This document shows positions 51,501 through 59,587 of a stretch of 64,000 bases of DNA, one piece after another. The notes beneath the pieces were generated by a model. That model ran no database searches, was not told the DNA's origin, and saw only the letters and a program-made list of their open reading frames with translations. The stretch is from Lytechinus pictus. Taxonomy: Eukaryota > Echinodermata > Echinoidea > Temnopleuroida > Toxopneustidae. Position numbers and translations under genes: made by a program. Numbering within the stretch: position 1 is the first letter of the stretch; every line of letters starts with the position of its first letter. The stretch is taken from positions 21,858,001-21,922,000 of the forward strand of contig NC_087259.1 in assembly GCF_037042905.1 (NCBI RefSeq), in the 5' to 3' direction.

Positions 51501-51689
51501 TACAGGGATGATAATTTCTTTGTTTATTATTATTATCATTAATAATTTCAATGATATTCTTTGTTGGTACAGGATCTCGGTGTTCTTATATGGGAGAGTG
51601 TCGCAAGGCGCATCATGATCGTCACTCCATCAGGGCATGACAGTGTGAAGAAGTACTGGAAGCGATTGAAAAAAGGACAATCTTCATAG
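33225..51689 (+). CDS. GTF2H4: GTF2H4 orthologue (TFIIH subunit p52 / Tfb2), complete in 13 exons
   Basis: Exons: 33225-33364, 38841-38945, 39328-39459, 43072-43165, 43890-43984, 44458-44638, 45179-45262, 46249-46300, 47288-47420, 48596-48722, 49812-49890, 51025-51086, 51573-51689. All joins keep frame with GT-AG borders; total 1401 nt, 466 residues against 462 in human. Clear human-like stretches: [17 protein letters not shown] (exon 1), [20 protein letters not shown] (exon 6), [57 protein letters not shown] and, at the C-terminus, [18 protein letters not shown]. Known role: p52 anchors the XPB helicase in the TFIIH core and pairs through its C-terminal domain (about residues 400-466) with the small subunit p8; TFIIH acts in RNA polymerase II initiation and nucleotide excision repair. 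Exon 7 has a purine-rich acceptor (AATAAAAG). Introns range from about 290 bp to 5.5 kb and are packed with repeats. Confidence 0.96.
33521..33660. repeat. Poly-G repeat fragment in GTF2H4 intron 1
   Basis: AGTGGCGTAACTAC leads into a long G run and then GCACGTGCCCCCTCCC, the same style as the other poly-G repeats. The right border is not clear. Confidence 0.4.
34527..34978. mobile_element. hAT-like MITE with TAGAG-GCGCAC ends in GTF2H4 intron 1
   Basis: Left TAGAGTGCGCACGGCCAATA then TTGGAGAC; right GTCTCCCATATTGGCTGTGC then GCCTCTA. They are reverse complements with few differences. The interior repeats GGAGACTGTCTCCAAT-like palindromic words near both ends. TAGNG is a typical hAT start, but flanking 8-mers do not match, so the class is tentative. 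Confidence 0.65.
35360..35696. repeat. Pyrimidine-rich minisatellite (CATCTCCATCCCTCT)n, first part
   Basis: Imperfect tandem repeats of CATCTCCATCCCTCTCAT and CACCATCTCCTCATC. The same array resumes at 37541-37608 after the hAT-like element. The long ORFs over it on both strands are artefacts of the repeat. Confidence 0.85.
35705..37532. mobile_element. Non-autonomous hAT element, 1.83 kb, with exact 8-bp target duplication
   Basis: CTCATACC occurs at 35697-35704 and 37533-37540, directly flanking TAGTGCTGCA on the left and the inverted TACAGCACTA on the right. An 8-bp duplication with TAGNG ends is the hAT signature. Near both ends the pentamer GTTCG/GGTTC is tandemly repeated (about 35731-35800 and 37430-37522). 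Longest ORFs are 85 codons with no transposase similarity, so it needs a helper. It has split the pyrimidine-rich minisatellite. Confidence 0.85.
37541..37608. repeat. Pyrimidine-rich minisatellite, second part
   Basis: TCTCTTTATCGATCTCCATC and CTCTCATCATCTCCATTCC continue the array interrupted by the hAT-like insertion. Confidence 0.75.
37977..38186. mobile_element. Poly-G bordered element (GTAGCATATGCAGGATTTT ends)
   Basis: AGTAGCATATGCAGGATTTT then a G run; the other side has CCCCCTGCGTATGCCACTAA, a diverged reverse complement of the left end. About 210 bp. Confidence 0.5.
39482..39690. repeat. (GATGGT/GATGAT)n microsatellite just after GTF2H4 exon 3
   Basis: About 200 bp of GATGAT and GATGGT triplet repeats starting some 20 bp downstream of the exon 3 donor. 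The 104-codon Met/Val ORF over it is an artefact. Confidence 0.9.
40351..41720 (-). pseudogene. LINE reverse transcriptase and C-terminal domain, one frameshift
   Basis: After the in-frame TAA at 41723-41721 the frame stays open through [54 protein letters not shown] and [11 protein letters not shown] (FADD active site). It then shifts in the run AGGGGG near 40890, and the rest (from THFRNTLP through [13 protein letters not shown] to [17 protein letters not shown]) continues in the next frame to a stop at 40351. Non-functional as it stands. Confidence 0.85.
41721..42845 (-). pseudogene. LINE endonuclease C-terminal part and linker, broken by one stop
   Basis: Two open stretches, 42845-42312 and 42296-41721, are in the same frame and separated by a TGA at 42314-42312. 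The first has [16 protein letters not shown] and [20 protein letters not shown], then SDHFPIFCV, the end of the endonuclease fold (GDFN and SDH are typical catalytic positions). The second is a basic linker ([14 protein letters not shown]) up to the start of RT ([27 protein letters not shown]). A TAA stands in frame right after KKL. Confidence 0.85.
43228..43445 (-). mobile_element. SINE copy, reverse orientation, in GTF2H4 intron 4
   Basis: Reverse complement of the 6271 SINE body: TATATAGCGCTTAGTACAAT, TATTACCCCGGCTTTAGC, CATTCAAGGAATTTG and GGGTACCTACCGGGTA, ending near the B-box region (GATATGAACCCAGACCA). The A-box part is degraded. Confidence 0.75.
44940..45085. repeat. (GATGAT)n microsatellite in GTF2H4 intron 6
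   Basis: GATGATGATG repeats with GATAATGATGA interruptions, about 145 bp. Confidence 0.85.
45357..45530. mobile_element. MITE family B, second copy
   Basis: GGGGGTGTTTCACAAAGATT at the left and AATCTTTGTGAAAACCCCTC at the right. It shares ATAAAAGGCATGACCGCATT and GCGCACTACTGCGTATTGAT with the 10949 copy. Confidence 0.75.
45885..45960 (-). mobile_element. SINE tail fragment
   Basis: An AAT-triplet run followed by TTTATAGGGTGCTTAATACG and GTTTCTAAGCGCGCTG matches the reversed 3' end of the SINE family. Confidence 0.5.
46687..46850. mobile_element. Near-perfect hairpin MITE, 164 bp, GTF2H4 intron 8
   Basis: ACAAATAGCGAAT at the left and ATTCGCTATTTGT at the right. Inner symmetry: GATGGTGCGAGATTTTGCAT against ATGCGAAATCTCGCACCATG, and GGTGAAAGAAAGA against TCTTTCTTTCACC. 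The loop is CAACGAGGCGTTAGCC. Also a strong RNA hairpin if transcribed. Confidence 0.85.
47455..47620. repeat. Pyrimidine-rich (CTCCCCTTCCC) tract after GTF2H4 exon 9
   Basis: About 160 bp of almost pure C/T on the top strand, 35 bp beyond the donor of exon 9. Confidence 0.8.
47744..48392. mobile_element. DR1-repeat element, complete, in GTF2H4 intron 9
   Basis: Ends TGTCTCGCCCAC (47744-47755) and GTGGGCGAGACA (48381-48392) are perfect reverse complements. Inside are three units with a 157-bp period marked by exact AGGTCAAAGGTCA at 47916-47928, 48073-48085 and 48230-48242, each with GGAGGTCACATGGTA and CATTTTCAGGTCAAC. No ORF. Same organisation as 1009-1941 with a different repeat body. Confidence 0.8.
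48728..48953. mobile_element. MITE starting at intron position +6 of GTF2H4 exon 10
   Basis: AGGCCCTGTCACA at 48728 is mirrored by TGTGACAGGCCT at 48942-48953. Inner symmetry: TGCAAGCCTCGCGGGTAAC against TCACCCGCAAGGCTTGCA. The donor GT is at 48723-48724. Confidence 0.75.
49388..49465 (-). mobile_element. SINE-like tail fragment
   Basis: AATAATGATAATAATAAA followed by TTGCTTATATAGCGCATATA and TATGCGCTTTAGAAAG, like the reversed 3' end of the SINE family. Confidence 0.4.
50330..50488. mobile_element. MITE with GGGCCCAGTAACACAAAGGT ends, GTF2H4 intron 11
   Basis: GGGCCCAGTAACACAAAGGT at 50330 and ACCTTTGTGTTATGGGGCCC at 50469-50488 are reverse complements with two mismatches. Inner AATCGCTGA against TTAGCGATT extends the symmetry. 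Confidence 0.8.
50571..50862 (+). mobile_element. tRNA-derived SINE, second full-length copy
   Basis: A box TGGCCCAGTGG at 50581-50591, B box GGTTCGAATCC at 50625-50635, body phrases CTCGACCCAGGTGAGGTAAA, GGGTACCTGGCAGGAA and ATGCGCTATATAAGCATG, and an ATT-triplet tail. Same orientation as GTF2H4, in intron 11 and directly following the 50330 MITE. Confidence 0.85.
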
Positions 51690-53235
51690 CAAGATCTTGG
51701 TGTTCTTACTATGTAAAGCATCGCGAGAAACATGATCCTCCCTCCATCAGGGCATGTTAGTATGAAGAAGTACTGAAAGCGATTGAGAAAGGGAAATCTT
51801 CATCACAAGATATTGGTATTCGTATCTTGTGTTGCAGCACATTTCCTGACCGTAACTCCATATCTTCATCGCAAGATAAGGGAGAGGGTGGGATAATGTT
51901 GGTAATCTCTGCCCAACCAGCGGCAACTGGGTTAAGAACCTTCAGAAGCTATTGAAGAGAAGACAGTGCCCTTTGAGCAGTTTACCATAATTGGGAAGTA
52001 AAAGTAGTATTTGGAGAAAAGGTAATCTTCAAAGAAGATTAAGAAAAAACATTGTCTACAATGTGGTGTTCCAACTATGCTTGATCCTGATGTCTGTTTC
52101 ATGAAGCCACTGACAAATTTGTCCTCAGCCAATCAAATGCAAGGATTTCAGTAGCTTATAACAATTGCTTTGTGAATCAGTACTCTGCTGTAACAATATG
52201 AGAAACTCATGGAAGGTATAAAAGACATTGTTCATTTTGTCAACGATACAACAAGGAAAATATGAGAAGAAAATTTAGAAGAAAAGTATGTACACTGTAT
52301 ATTGTGGATTTTTTCACCATCAGTTAATGATTGAGATGTAGTTTCTGAGTTAATTGTGTTCATTTGACATTATTGAGAATTGAAAATGGAAAGATGATAA
52401 CTGAAAGACTTCACAGTAGCTGTTGAAGAGATGACATTCATTTCATAGGCTCAGTATCATATGATGCATAAGAGCTTGAAGGACAAGAAGATACATTCCT
52501 TTGAAATGTTATCTTTATTTTAATCAGATCAGCTCATACTGTAGATCTGCCAAACATATCAAACATTCAGCTTTAGGTTAAAGGAACTTCTCTGTGAACT
52601 GGTCAGTCTCAACAATACATTTATTTGAGTTACTTTAAAATTGTAGAATAGAATGATAAATAATTTTCCTGCCAGAAATAACTGGTTTACGATTCTTTAT
52701 GAAGAAACAGGATTGAATTTAAAGACCAGAAGTAAATATCACGATTTTTTTTAATGGAGAAGAGATGATTTTCATGAGTAAAGTGTAGTTGTTGAAAACA
52801 AACAATTGCAACAGTCATTTGCTAGAGCTGACACCAGGTGATGTAGTGTGTCCATATTATATATGGATTCTATATTCTATCTTGGCTTTAATATGAGTTT
52901 GTCATTTTATTTTGTGATAAACTGAGTCTTGAATTCAAGGAAATTGATTTAGCTGGATTCTGAAAGTTATTGGGGAGTAACATAAAATGTTCTTAACCAA
53001 CAAAGAAATTGTTCGGGGGGGGGGGGGTACTTTCTTCCTTAATATTATAACAACTCATACATTTTTAGCCATATGAGAATTTCACATCAACGTTCTTCAT
53101 GTTTGGAGAAAGACAAAGATTATGAATTGCCTTGAAGTTTGAAAGTTTATATTTGTTCTTTTTTTGTTTTATTCTTTGTAAATGGATGTTTGTAAATTGT
53201 TTGTACAAAATAAAGTGCAATATTTTCATTAAAAT
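51690..53235 (+). other. GTF2H4 3' UTR with a candidate poly(A) signal
   Basis: AT-rich, no ORF of note. AATAAA at 53209-53214 with no other element before the MITE at 53329 suggests a transcript end near 53230. The first 185 bp are decayed copies of exon 13. A G run lies at about 53015-53026. Confidence 0.55.
51693..51874 (+). pseudogene. Two decayed tandem copies of GTF2H4 exon 13
   Basis: Unit 1 is the coding exon plus CAA (51573-51692). Unit 2 (51693-51808) keeps GATCTTGGTGTTCTTA, CTCCATCAGGGCATG, ATGAAGAAGTACTG, AAGCGATTGA and AATCTTCATCACAA, but has in-frame stops early (ATG TAA). Unit 3 (51809-51874) is shorter: GATATTGGTATTCGTA, AACTCCATATCTTCATCGCAA. Each unit starts GAT straight after CAA or, in unit 1, the splice-site CAG. 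These lie in the 3' UTR and are not translated. Confidence 0.8.
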
Positions 53236-53328
53236 ACTGAAAGATCTTGTCTGTTGAGGTTATTTGTAAAAATAATATTGATAATTACCAGTTTTATGAA
53301 AAAAATGATGATTAATCATTCCATCAGA

Positions 53329-53778
53329 GTTTAAACAAAGATATTACGAGGGGAAGTTTGGACACTTTGGCGATTTTTTTTTAAACGACTCCCTAACGCT
53401 CGATAAATGCTCATGGGGAAGGACGCCCAATAGCGTTGAGTATAAAGTAAACCATGGCACATCGGCACGCAGCTGTGTATAAACATATGGGGGAAATGAG
53501 AGGGGAGTTTGGAGAGGGCTCAAGGGTGGTGCAAGGGAATAATTCCACCTTTTATTACCCAGAAACCTCTGAAATATATTCATCTTTGATTCAAGAAAAA
53601 AAAATTATAAAATGTAAAAATCGTCTATTCCTTCACCATTTCCCTCATGTTTTGTACACAACCACAACCAGGTCAAAAAAGGTTGTTACTCAACGCTGTG
53701 GGGCGCTCTTCCCCGAGCGTTTTATTACGCGTTCTATGTACTATCCGATCTTCCCCTTGTAGTATCTTTGGTTTAAAC
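53329..53778. mobile_element. Inverted-repeat element with GTTTAAAC-AAAGATA(T/C)TAC ends
   Basis: Left GTTTAAACAAAGATATTACG then AGGGGAAG; right CTTCCCCTTGTAGTATCTTT then GGTTTAAAC. Inner AAGGACGCCCAATAGCGTTG is mirrored by CAACGCTGTGGGGCGCTCTT. TTAA sits at both borders (53331-53334, 53773-53776), possibly the target duplication. No transposase. Confidence 0.7.
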
Positions 53779-54974
53779 CAACCCTGAGAGGAAGTCCAGG
53801 CTTTATATTTTGAAGTTTGAAAGACCGGGGGTGGGAGTAGGTGGTTGTCTATCCCCCCTCTTGTGATATTAGCTATACCGGTAGCTATAGAACATTCAAC
53901 CTATTTGAACTTCAGCATAATTTTTTTTACAAAATTAAGAACAATTCCACACAACTTATTACTTTCTAAATAAATTATGTAATTAATATGAATTAATGCA
54001 AAATTGTGCCCCAACATATTTGAATATATCATGCCCATTTTCAATTTGGATTTTCTTCAGAAGTCAACCTGATGTAGTAAAAAATGGTTTATGTAAAAAA
54101 AATTGTATTTCAACTTTAAAAAATGTGAATTCTGGATAGCTTTACCAATAAAAAATGAATTATGCAGACCTATCAAAATAAATATTTTACCTCACAGATT
54201 TTATTACAAAATCTAAGTTGCCCTTTAATTTATACAAAATGTGTAAAAATAAGCATTTTCGGCATTTGCTCTTGAAAAGTTGAAGGTGTCCACTAAAGAA
54301 CAGATCTAATAGCAGGAATGATTAACTTTCAGATTGTTCACTCTAACATAGTGCTTTACTTATTATTTTTTTCCCTGGAAAAATGGCATTATTTAAATCC
54401 AAGGTACAAGGTCTAAAAGAGAAAGATTCCAAAATAACACAAGTTTTTGTCAGAAGGGTTCATATTCAACTGGTCTACAGGCAGTTTGTCTAATACGACA
54501 TGGGCAAAAGCCATATGGGATCAGGGCTCCATACTATGACTAACCCATTTTTTCTACTGGTCCGACCTGATCATATCGGACCAGTACATACCCAGATTTC
54601 CATTTTTTAATGGTCTGAACCTAAAGATTACTGGTAAAAAAAAAGTGAAGAATTTTTTTTTATAAAAAACACCGAGTTTATTTTGCTGTCTTTTATTGCT
54701 CCCCCACAAAAAAAATACAAACAACCTGTACACACACACACAACATAATTCATGAGAACCATTTCTCAATTTTAGAGAGCCATTTTTTGAAGGTGCCAGA
54801 GCCATTTTATACTTTACAAAAGAGGGGGAATATATCATTTGTATCAGTTTTATATATTATATTTTTCACTGTTCATGTCGGACCATTAAATCTGGCTATT
54901 TCTGAAAAGTAACTGGCCGTACAACAATTTTTACTGGTCTGGGACTGTTGGACCAGTACCAGTGTCGCATGCTG
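53779..54974. other. Intergenic AT-rich DNA with loose inverted ACTGGTCC words
   Basis: CTACTGGTCCGACCTGATC (54555) and GTTGGACCAGTACCAGT (54948) hint at another inverted-repeat element, but I could not define its ends. No gene found. Confidence 0.3.
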
Positions 54975-55205
54975 GGTCTAAAATTTATACGGTCTAATTC
55001 CTGATTAGTCTACACTACCCTTCGAGTCTATTGCCCATATGGTCTCCGGTAATTTTCAATTCGTCTTCTAACATTTTGCACTTGGTCAGATGAAAATCTA
55101 ATTCATACTTAGTTCATCTAACCATATGGACTATTAAGGTCATGTTGGGCCAAGCGGGTATCAGACGAGTACACGAACTGATTGAAGATAGACTAGGTCA
55201 AGACA
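54975..55205. repeat. Short-motif array related to 28690-29062
   Basis: Words such as GGTCTAATTCCTGATTAGTC, CCCATATGGTCTCC and CAATTCGTCTTCTAACATTT on one strand, then GGTCAGATGAAAATC, AACCATATGGACTATTA and AGACGAGTAC in the complementary sense. More decayed than the 28.7-kb array. Confidence 0.5.
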
Positions 55206-55287
55206 TTGGAGGACGATACCCAACTGAACGTAGATAAAATGGGAAGAGATAAATCAATAATTTTCCATTAGAGGTACCAGAACTTAA

Positions 55288-55854
55288 AGGACAAGTCCAC
55301 CCCAACTAAAAAAAAGAAAAATCTAACAAGCATAACACTGAAAATTTCATCAAAATCGGATGTAAAATAAAAAAGTTATGTCATTTTAAAGTTTTGCTTA
55401 ATTTCACAAAACAGTTACATGCACATCCTGGTGGGTATGCAAATGAGGAGACTGATGACGTCATCCACTATTTCTTTTGTATTGTATTATATGAAATAGG
55501 GAATATTCTATTTTTCTCCTCATTGTCAAGTGAAACAAGGATTAATTCCTCGCTGAACATGTGGAATGAGCATTGTTTAATACTATATGATTCAGTCAAT
55601 TTGGTTCTTATTGTCAAATCTATAAAAAATGAAATATTGTGGGATTCAAACAATAAAAAACAAAAGAAATAGTGACGGACATCGATTGTCTCATTTGAGT
55701 TGTGCATATCACTGTTTTGTGAAAAATAGGCAAAACTTTAAAATGTCATAACTTTCTGATTTTACATCCGATTTTGATGAAATTTTCAGCGATTTGCTTG
55801 TTTGATTTTTCTCTATTTATTCAAATCAACTTTTTTCTGGGGTGGAATTGACCT
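55288..55854. mobile_element. Second copy of the TTAA-type MITE
   Basis: TTAA (55284-55287) then AGGACAAGTCCACCCC; right end GGGGTGGAATTGACCT without a matching TTAA. The interior asymmetric part (TCACTTGACAATGAG in the 21043 copy) appears here reversed (CTCATTGTCAAGTGA), so the two copies lie in opposite orientation. Confidence 0.8.
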
Positions 55855-55987
55855 ATATGTAAATCATGAAATTCATTATCCTGTATTGGGTAGTTTGAGA
55901 TCACCAAATGGAATCAAAAGGTCAGCTTCCAAAATCGAAATATCGACATTTTCTCACCTCCTTGTAAGCTCTGATAGACCAGTGTAC

Positions 55988-56270
55988 ATTTCATAAAGCT
56001 GTATGTAGATTACAAAAAACTATACAAATGACTTTACGGATGACTGGTGACCTTTTCTTGCGTACCAATTCAGACGGTAATTTGTATTCCTATTAACTAA
56101 AGTTGAAATCCAATCTTTAAAGGTTAAAATTCATTAAGAAGCATTTGAATGCAGTTTGTCAAGATTTGATTTGAATTATAGAAAATTCACTCCCATTTTG
56201 TTAAAATGATGAAAATTTGGGGTATCCCATTTAGCACGAGAAAAGGTCACTAGTCGTACGAAAATTGTTG
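55988..56270. mobile_element. MITE family C, partial copy
   Basis: ATTTCATAAAGCTGTATGTA, GATGACTGGTGACCTTTTCT, TTTGGGGTATCCCATTTAGC and GAGAAAAGGTCACTAGTCGT follow the same order as in 15495-15808. The right inverted end is missing. Confidence 0.6.
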
Positions 56271-56675
56271 CTTGCAACAACTTGTGCCAGCTTTTCACCT
56301 TGGTCACTAAGCATGCATCAGTAGTGTTTTTGTTTAATTTTTTTATTGAACTTGTTTTTCTTTATAGAACCAATATATTTAGGGGTCAATCTTTCATCCA
56401 CATTTTCAGTTGTCTAGGGCAATTCTGGACTTATTCATCAAGTTAAGCTTAACCCCCTCCCCACAAGTTTTGAAAGCAACAACTTCAAAATAACACAAGG
56501 GACCATTTGATTGGTTAATATGCTCCAGTGTTGCCCTTTTGTACATTTGTTTCCTACAACTTCAAAGATTGACTTTTAATTTTAAGTTTTTGCTTAACCA
56601 AAACTTTAACTGATACATATAAAATCCCTTCACTGACATTTTGAAAATATATACGTAGGTTATTATTTTATCTGT

Positions 56676-56840
56676 GGGGTATTTCATAAAGCTGTAAGTT
56701 ACAAATGACTTCACAATGGCGATATCTTCTTGGGTGCTATAACCCGTTTTTCATTCATTTACCGTACATGTTGTTAAAGGTATCACCAGTCGTGCGTAAA
56801 GTCGTTCATAACTCGCGTACATCTTTATGAAACACCCGCC
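56676..56840. mobile_element. MITE family C, short copy
   Basis: GGGGTATTTCATAAAGCTGT then AAGTTA; right TAACTCGCGTACATCTTTAT then GAAACACCCG, reverse complements with differences. 165 bp. Confidence 0.6.
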
Positions 56841-57369
56841 TGGGCCCTCGTACACAAACGTAATTGATCACGAGGCGTTATCACATTCTAATTATACTCG
56901 TCAATTGTGCAATAAATTATTTAGTTTTGTGTAAGAAGGCCTATGATTATATTCAATTTAGATCGAGACAGAATAAAGCAAACTGGAAACCGCATTTTGT
57001 TTTGACGCCAATACTGGACGAATCAGGAATTGCATTTTTTATTCAATAAGTTTTGTCACGTCTCTCAAGCTCGTGCGAGGCACACAAGGTTTTGGTACGT
57101 ACACACAAGATATGTACAGTTCTTTATCCCACATGCTCCAAACATCCGACTCCAACTGGAAGTCATAATAATGTAGAGCGCATATTGGGCGATCATTCCA
57201 TAGTAAAACCTTGTGAAAGAGAGATTCTATGCAGTCATAGGCATAGATACAGAGACAAGATGAAAATGAACAAAAAAACAAAGAGGGATTATTATTTACT
57301 ACTCATGTTAGAATTGAACTATACACATGCAGTCTCTTTGCTAATGTACGGTAATATACAAGTTATCAA

Positions 57370-59587
57370 AAATTCACTTTATTAATACTAGCAGTTTTTT
57401 TTCAACAATGCACACACTACTTGGTGCTCATTTCAAAGCAAATTGCGAGGACAGATTATGTATGAATGAATGAATGAATGAGCGAAAAGAATTAAACAAA
57501 CGAGACATGCTAAAATCCATTTCTCGAACTAGAAAACAAACGTAAACCTGAATATATGCATAACAGGGATTCAATCTGGTACACACAGCATTGCTACTTA
57601 CACTCCAATATGTGTTAGTACCTTTGTAACTCTTACACAACTGCAAATATAACATAAATACTTGGATTTAGACTCCTTAAACCATCCACAACATAAATGT
57701 ACTTACAAACATGAACAATGGAGCAGTACTAAGTCACTGCTGTTCACACTACTCTCAATGATACATAGACAATCATGAATTATTAGAACTTTTGTGTTGT
57801 CTTCGTAAATAATTTGAACATTTTTATAATGCCACAGGCAAAGCGCATGAAGGATTTAACAAATCAAACTTGATACAAAAAAGACAAATGTACAATATAT
57901 TGTGTATGCATATCCCATTCACACAAAACAAAAAATGTGTTGTAAGTAAATGAAATATAAAAATAGTAATACATGAAGTCGTGTATGAATAATTAAATTT
58001 GAAGATTTGCCGTATGTACATACATGTAAATGAGCTTCAAACCAGGCCTGCTGTATATAAGCTTGTAAATAGCTCAGTAAGATCTGGACATTTCATCATC
58101 ACTGTTACTTTATTCTACATTAATCTTAAAGATTACATCTTATAGATTACATAGAGGACAAATTTATATCCATTTGACAGAAGCATTCATTTCAAATATG
58201 AAGTGGAAAATGAAAATGTTCTCTTTCTGATTGCAAACGAGGTGCAATAAGTTACTGGTAAGAAAAAACATTTAGACATATGTACACATTCTAGATTATG
58301 AATCTGAGCCTGATGCATGTATTTACAAAATAGAAAACAATTTTTTGTAAGAAAAGAAATGTTAAACTGATAATCAAAAAAACAAAAATGCAATGATTTA
58401 TTAGGGCTGTATCTGTACATCAATAAACAGCCAATGTTATCTAAACAGCATGAATATTCACTTTTAGCTACAAGCCAGAAGAGTGTTATATAAGAATTCA
58501 TTGCCCTTCCAACCCTCATAAGATAATCTACACAATGTCCATTTCATAAATGTTACAGAATACCAAGTGATTTTTAAAGAGGGAAAACTTCATCACAGAG
58601 AATATATTATGTCAAGTCACCTTCCATCGTATTATCTCACAAAACACTCATCATATAGTCAAACTACAAACACTCAGGAATTAATCATGTGACACTTTAT
58701 TCATTACATAAAACCATGTTTTAAATCTTCAGATAATGCAATCTCATAGCAACAAACATGGACCATCGTCAACATAATTATACAACAATTCAACTACTTG
58801 AAAGGTAGATCTCTATTTCAATATATATCTTTCTAAGTCAAGATCTTATGAAGTGGAAGCTAGAATGCAGGGACATCAATTCAAATGTAACCTCTTACTG
58901 GTTAGGAAAAATACAAGACCTTTAAATATTTGACAACCAACATTCAGCATTATATTCTCCATTCAAGCTACATATTTTAAATATGTTTGGTAACAAAAAG
59001 CTAAATCAAGAATATAAAATTTCAGCTCGGATTTGTTGATCCTAAATTACCTCTCAATAATATACATCACAACATGCCTCTTATAATGCTTTTCAAATAT
59101 TATCCTCAAATAATCTAGCACAAGTTTCAAAATTATCATTTATAAATATACATGTATTTGTTTCTTCAAAACATTCATACCTGTTGTAAAATAATTAGCA
59201 TTTTCTAACAACCATTCACATTCATCATTGAAAAACTAACAAACCTGTGAGGAACAAACTATTATGAATGCAAGTGAGTCTTTGATTATATGAAATAATC
59301 ATCAGATAACACTATTTGAATGTCCAACATTCCTTGGATTGCTGCCCATAACAAACACTTGCATTTCTATTGTAGCCTCCTTTTAAACAATGAGCCATGG
59401 CTGCAAACGTTCTTCTGTTCATCATTTCTACTCCAACTTAGTGTCTACTCCATGGAAATTAACTTTCGTTTAAGTCATCAAATGTCCTGCTTTTAACCCA
59501 TCGCAATTATCTTCCACTGAGAAAGAATGTTAATTCCTCCAATAAAACAGAGCTGTCAGCATTAGTGTTCAAGTTCACCAATTCATT
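57370..59587 (-). other. Probable 3' UTR of the 64000-59588 gene
   Basis: About 2.2 kb of AT-rich, repeat-poor sequence directly after the stop codon (- strand). AATAAA on the minus strand at 57383-57378 is a reasonable end. One TGTAAATA (Pumilio-type word) at 58327-58320. A short (TGAA)n run at about 57463-57480. The absence of MITEs here, unlike its surroundings, fits transcribed, constrained sequence. Confidence 0.45.
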
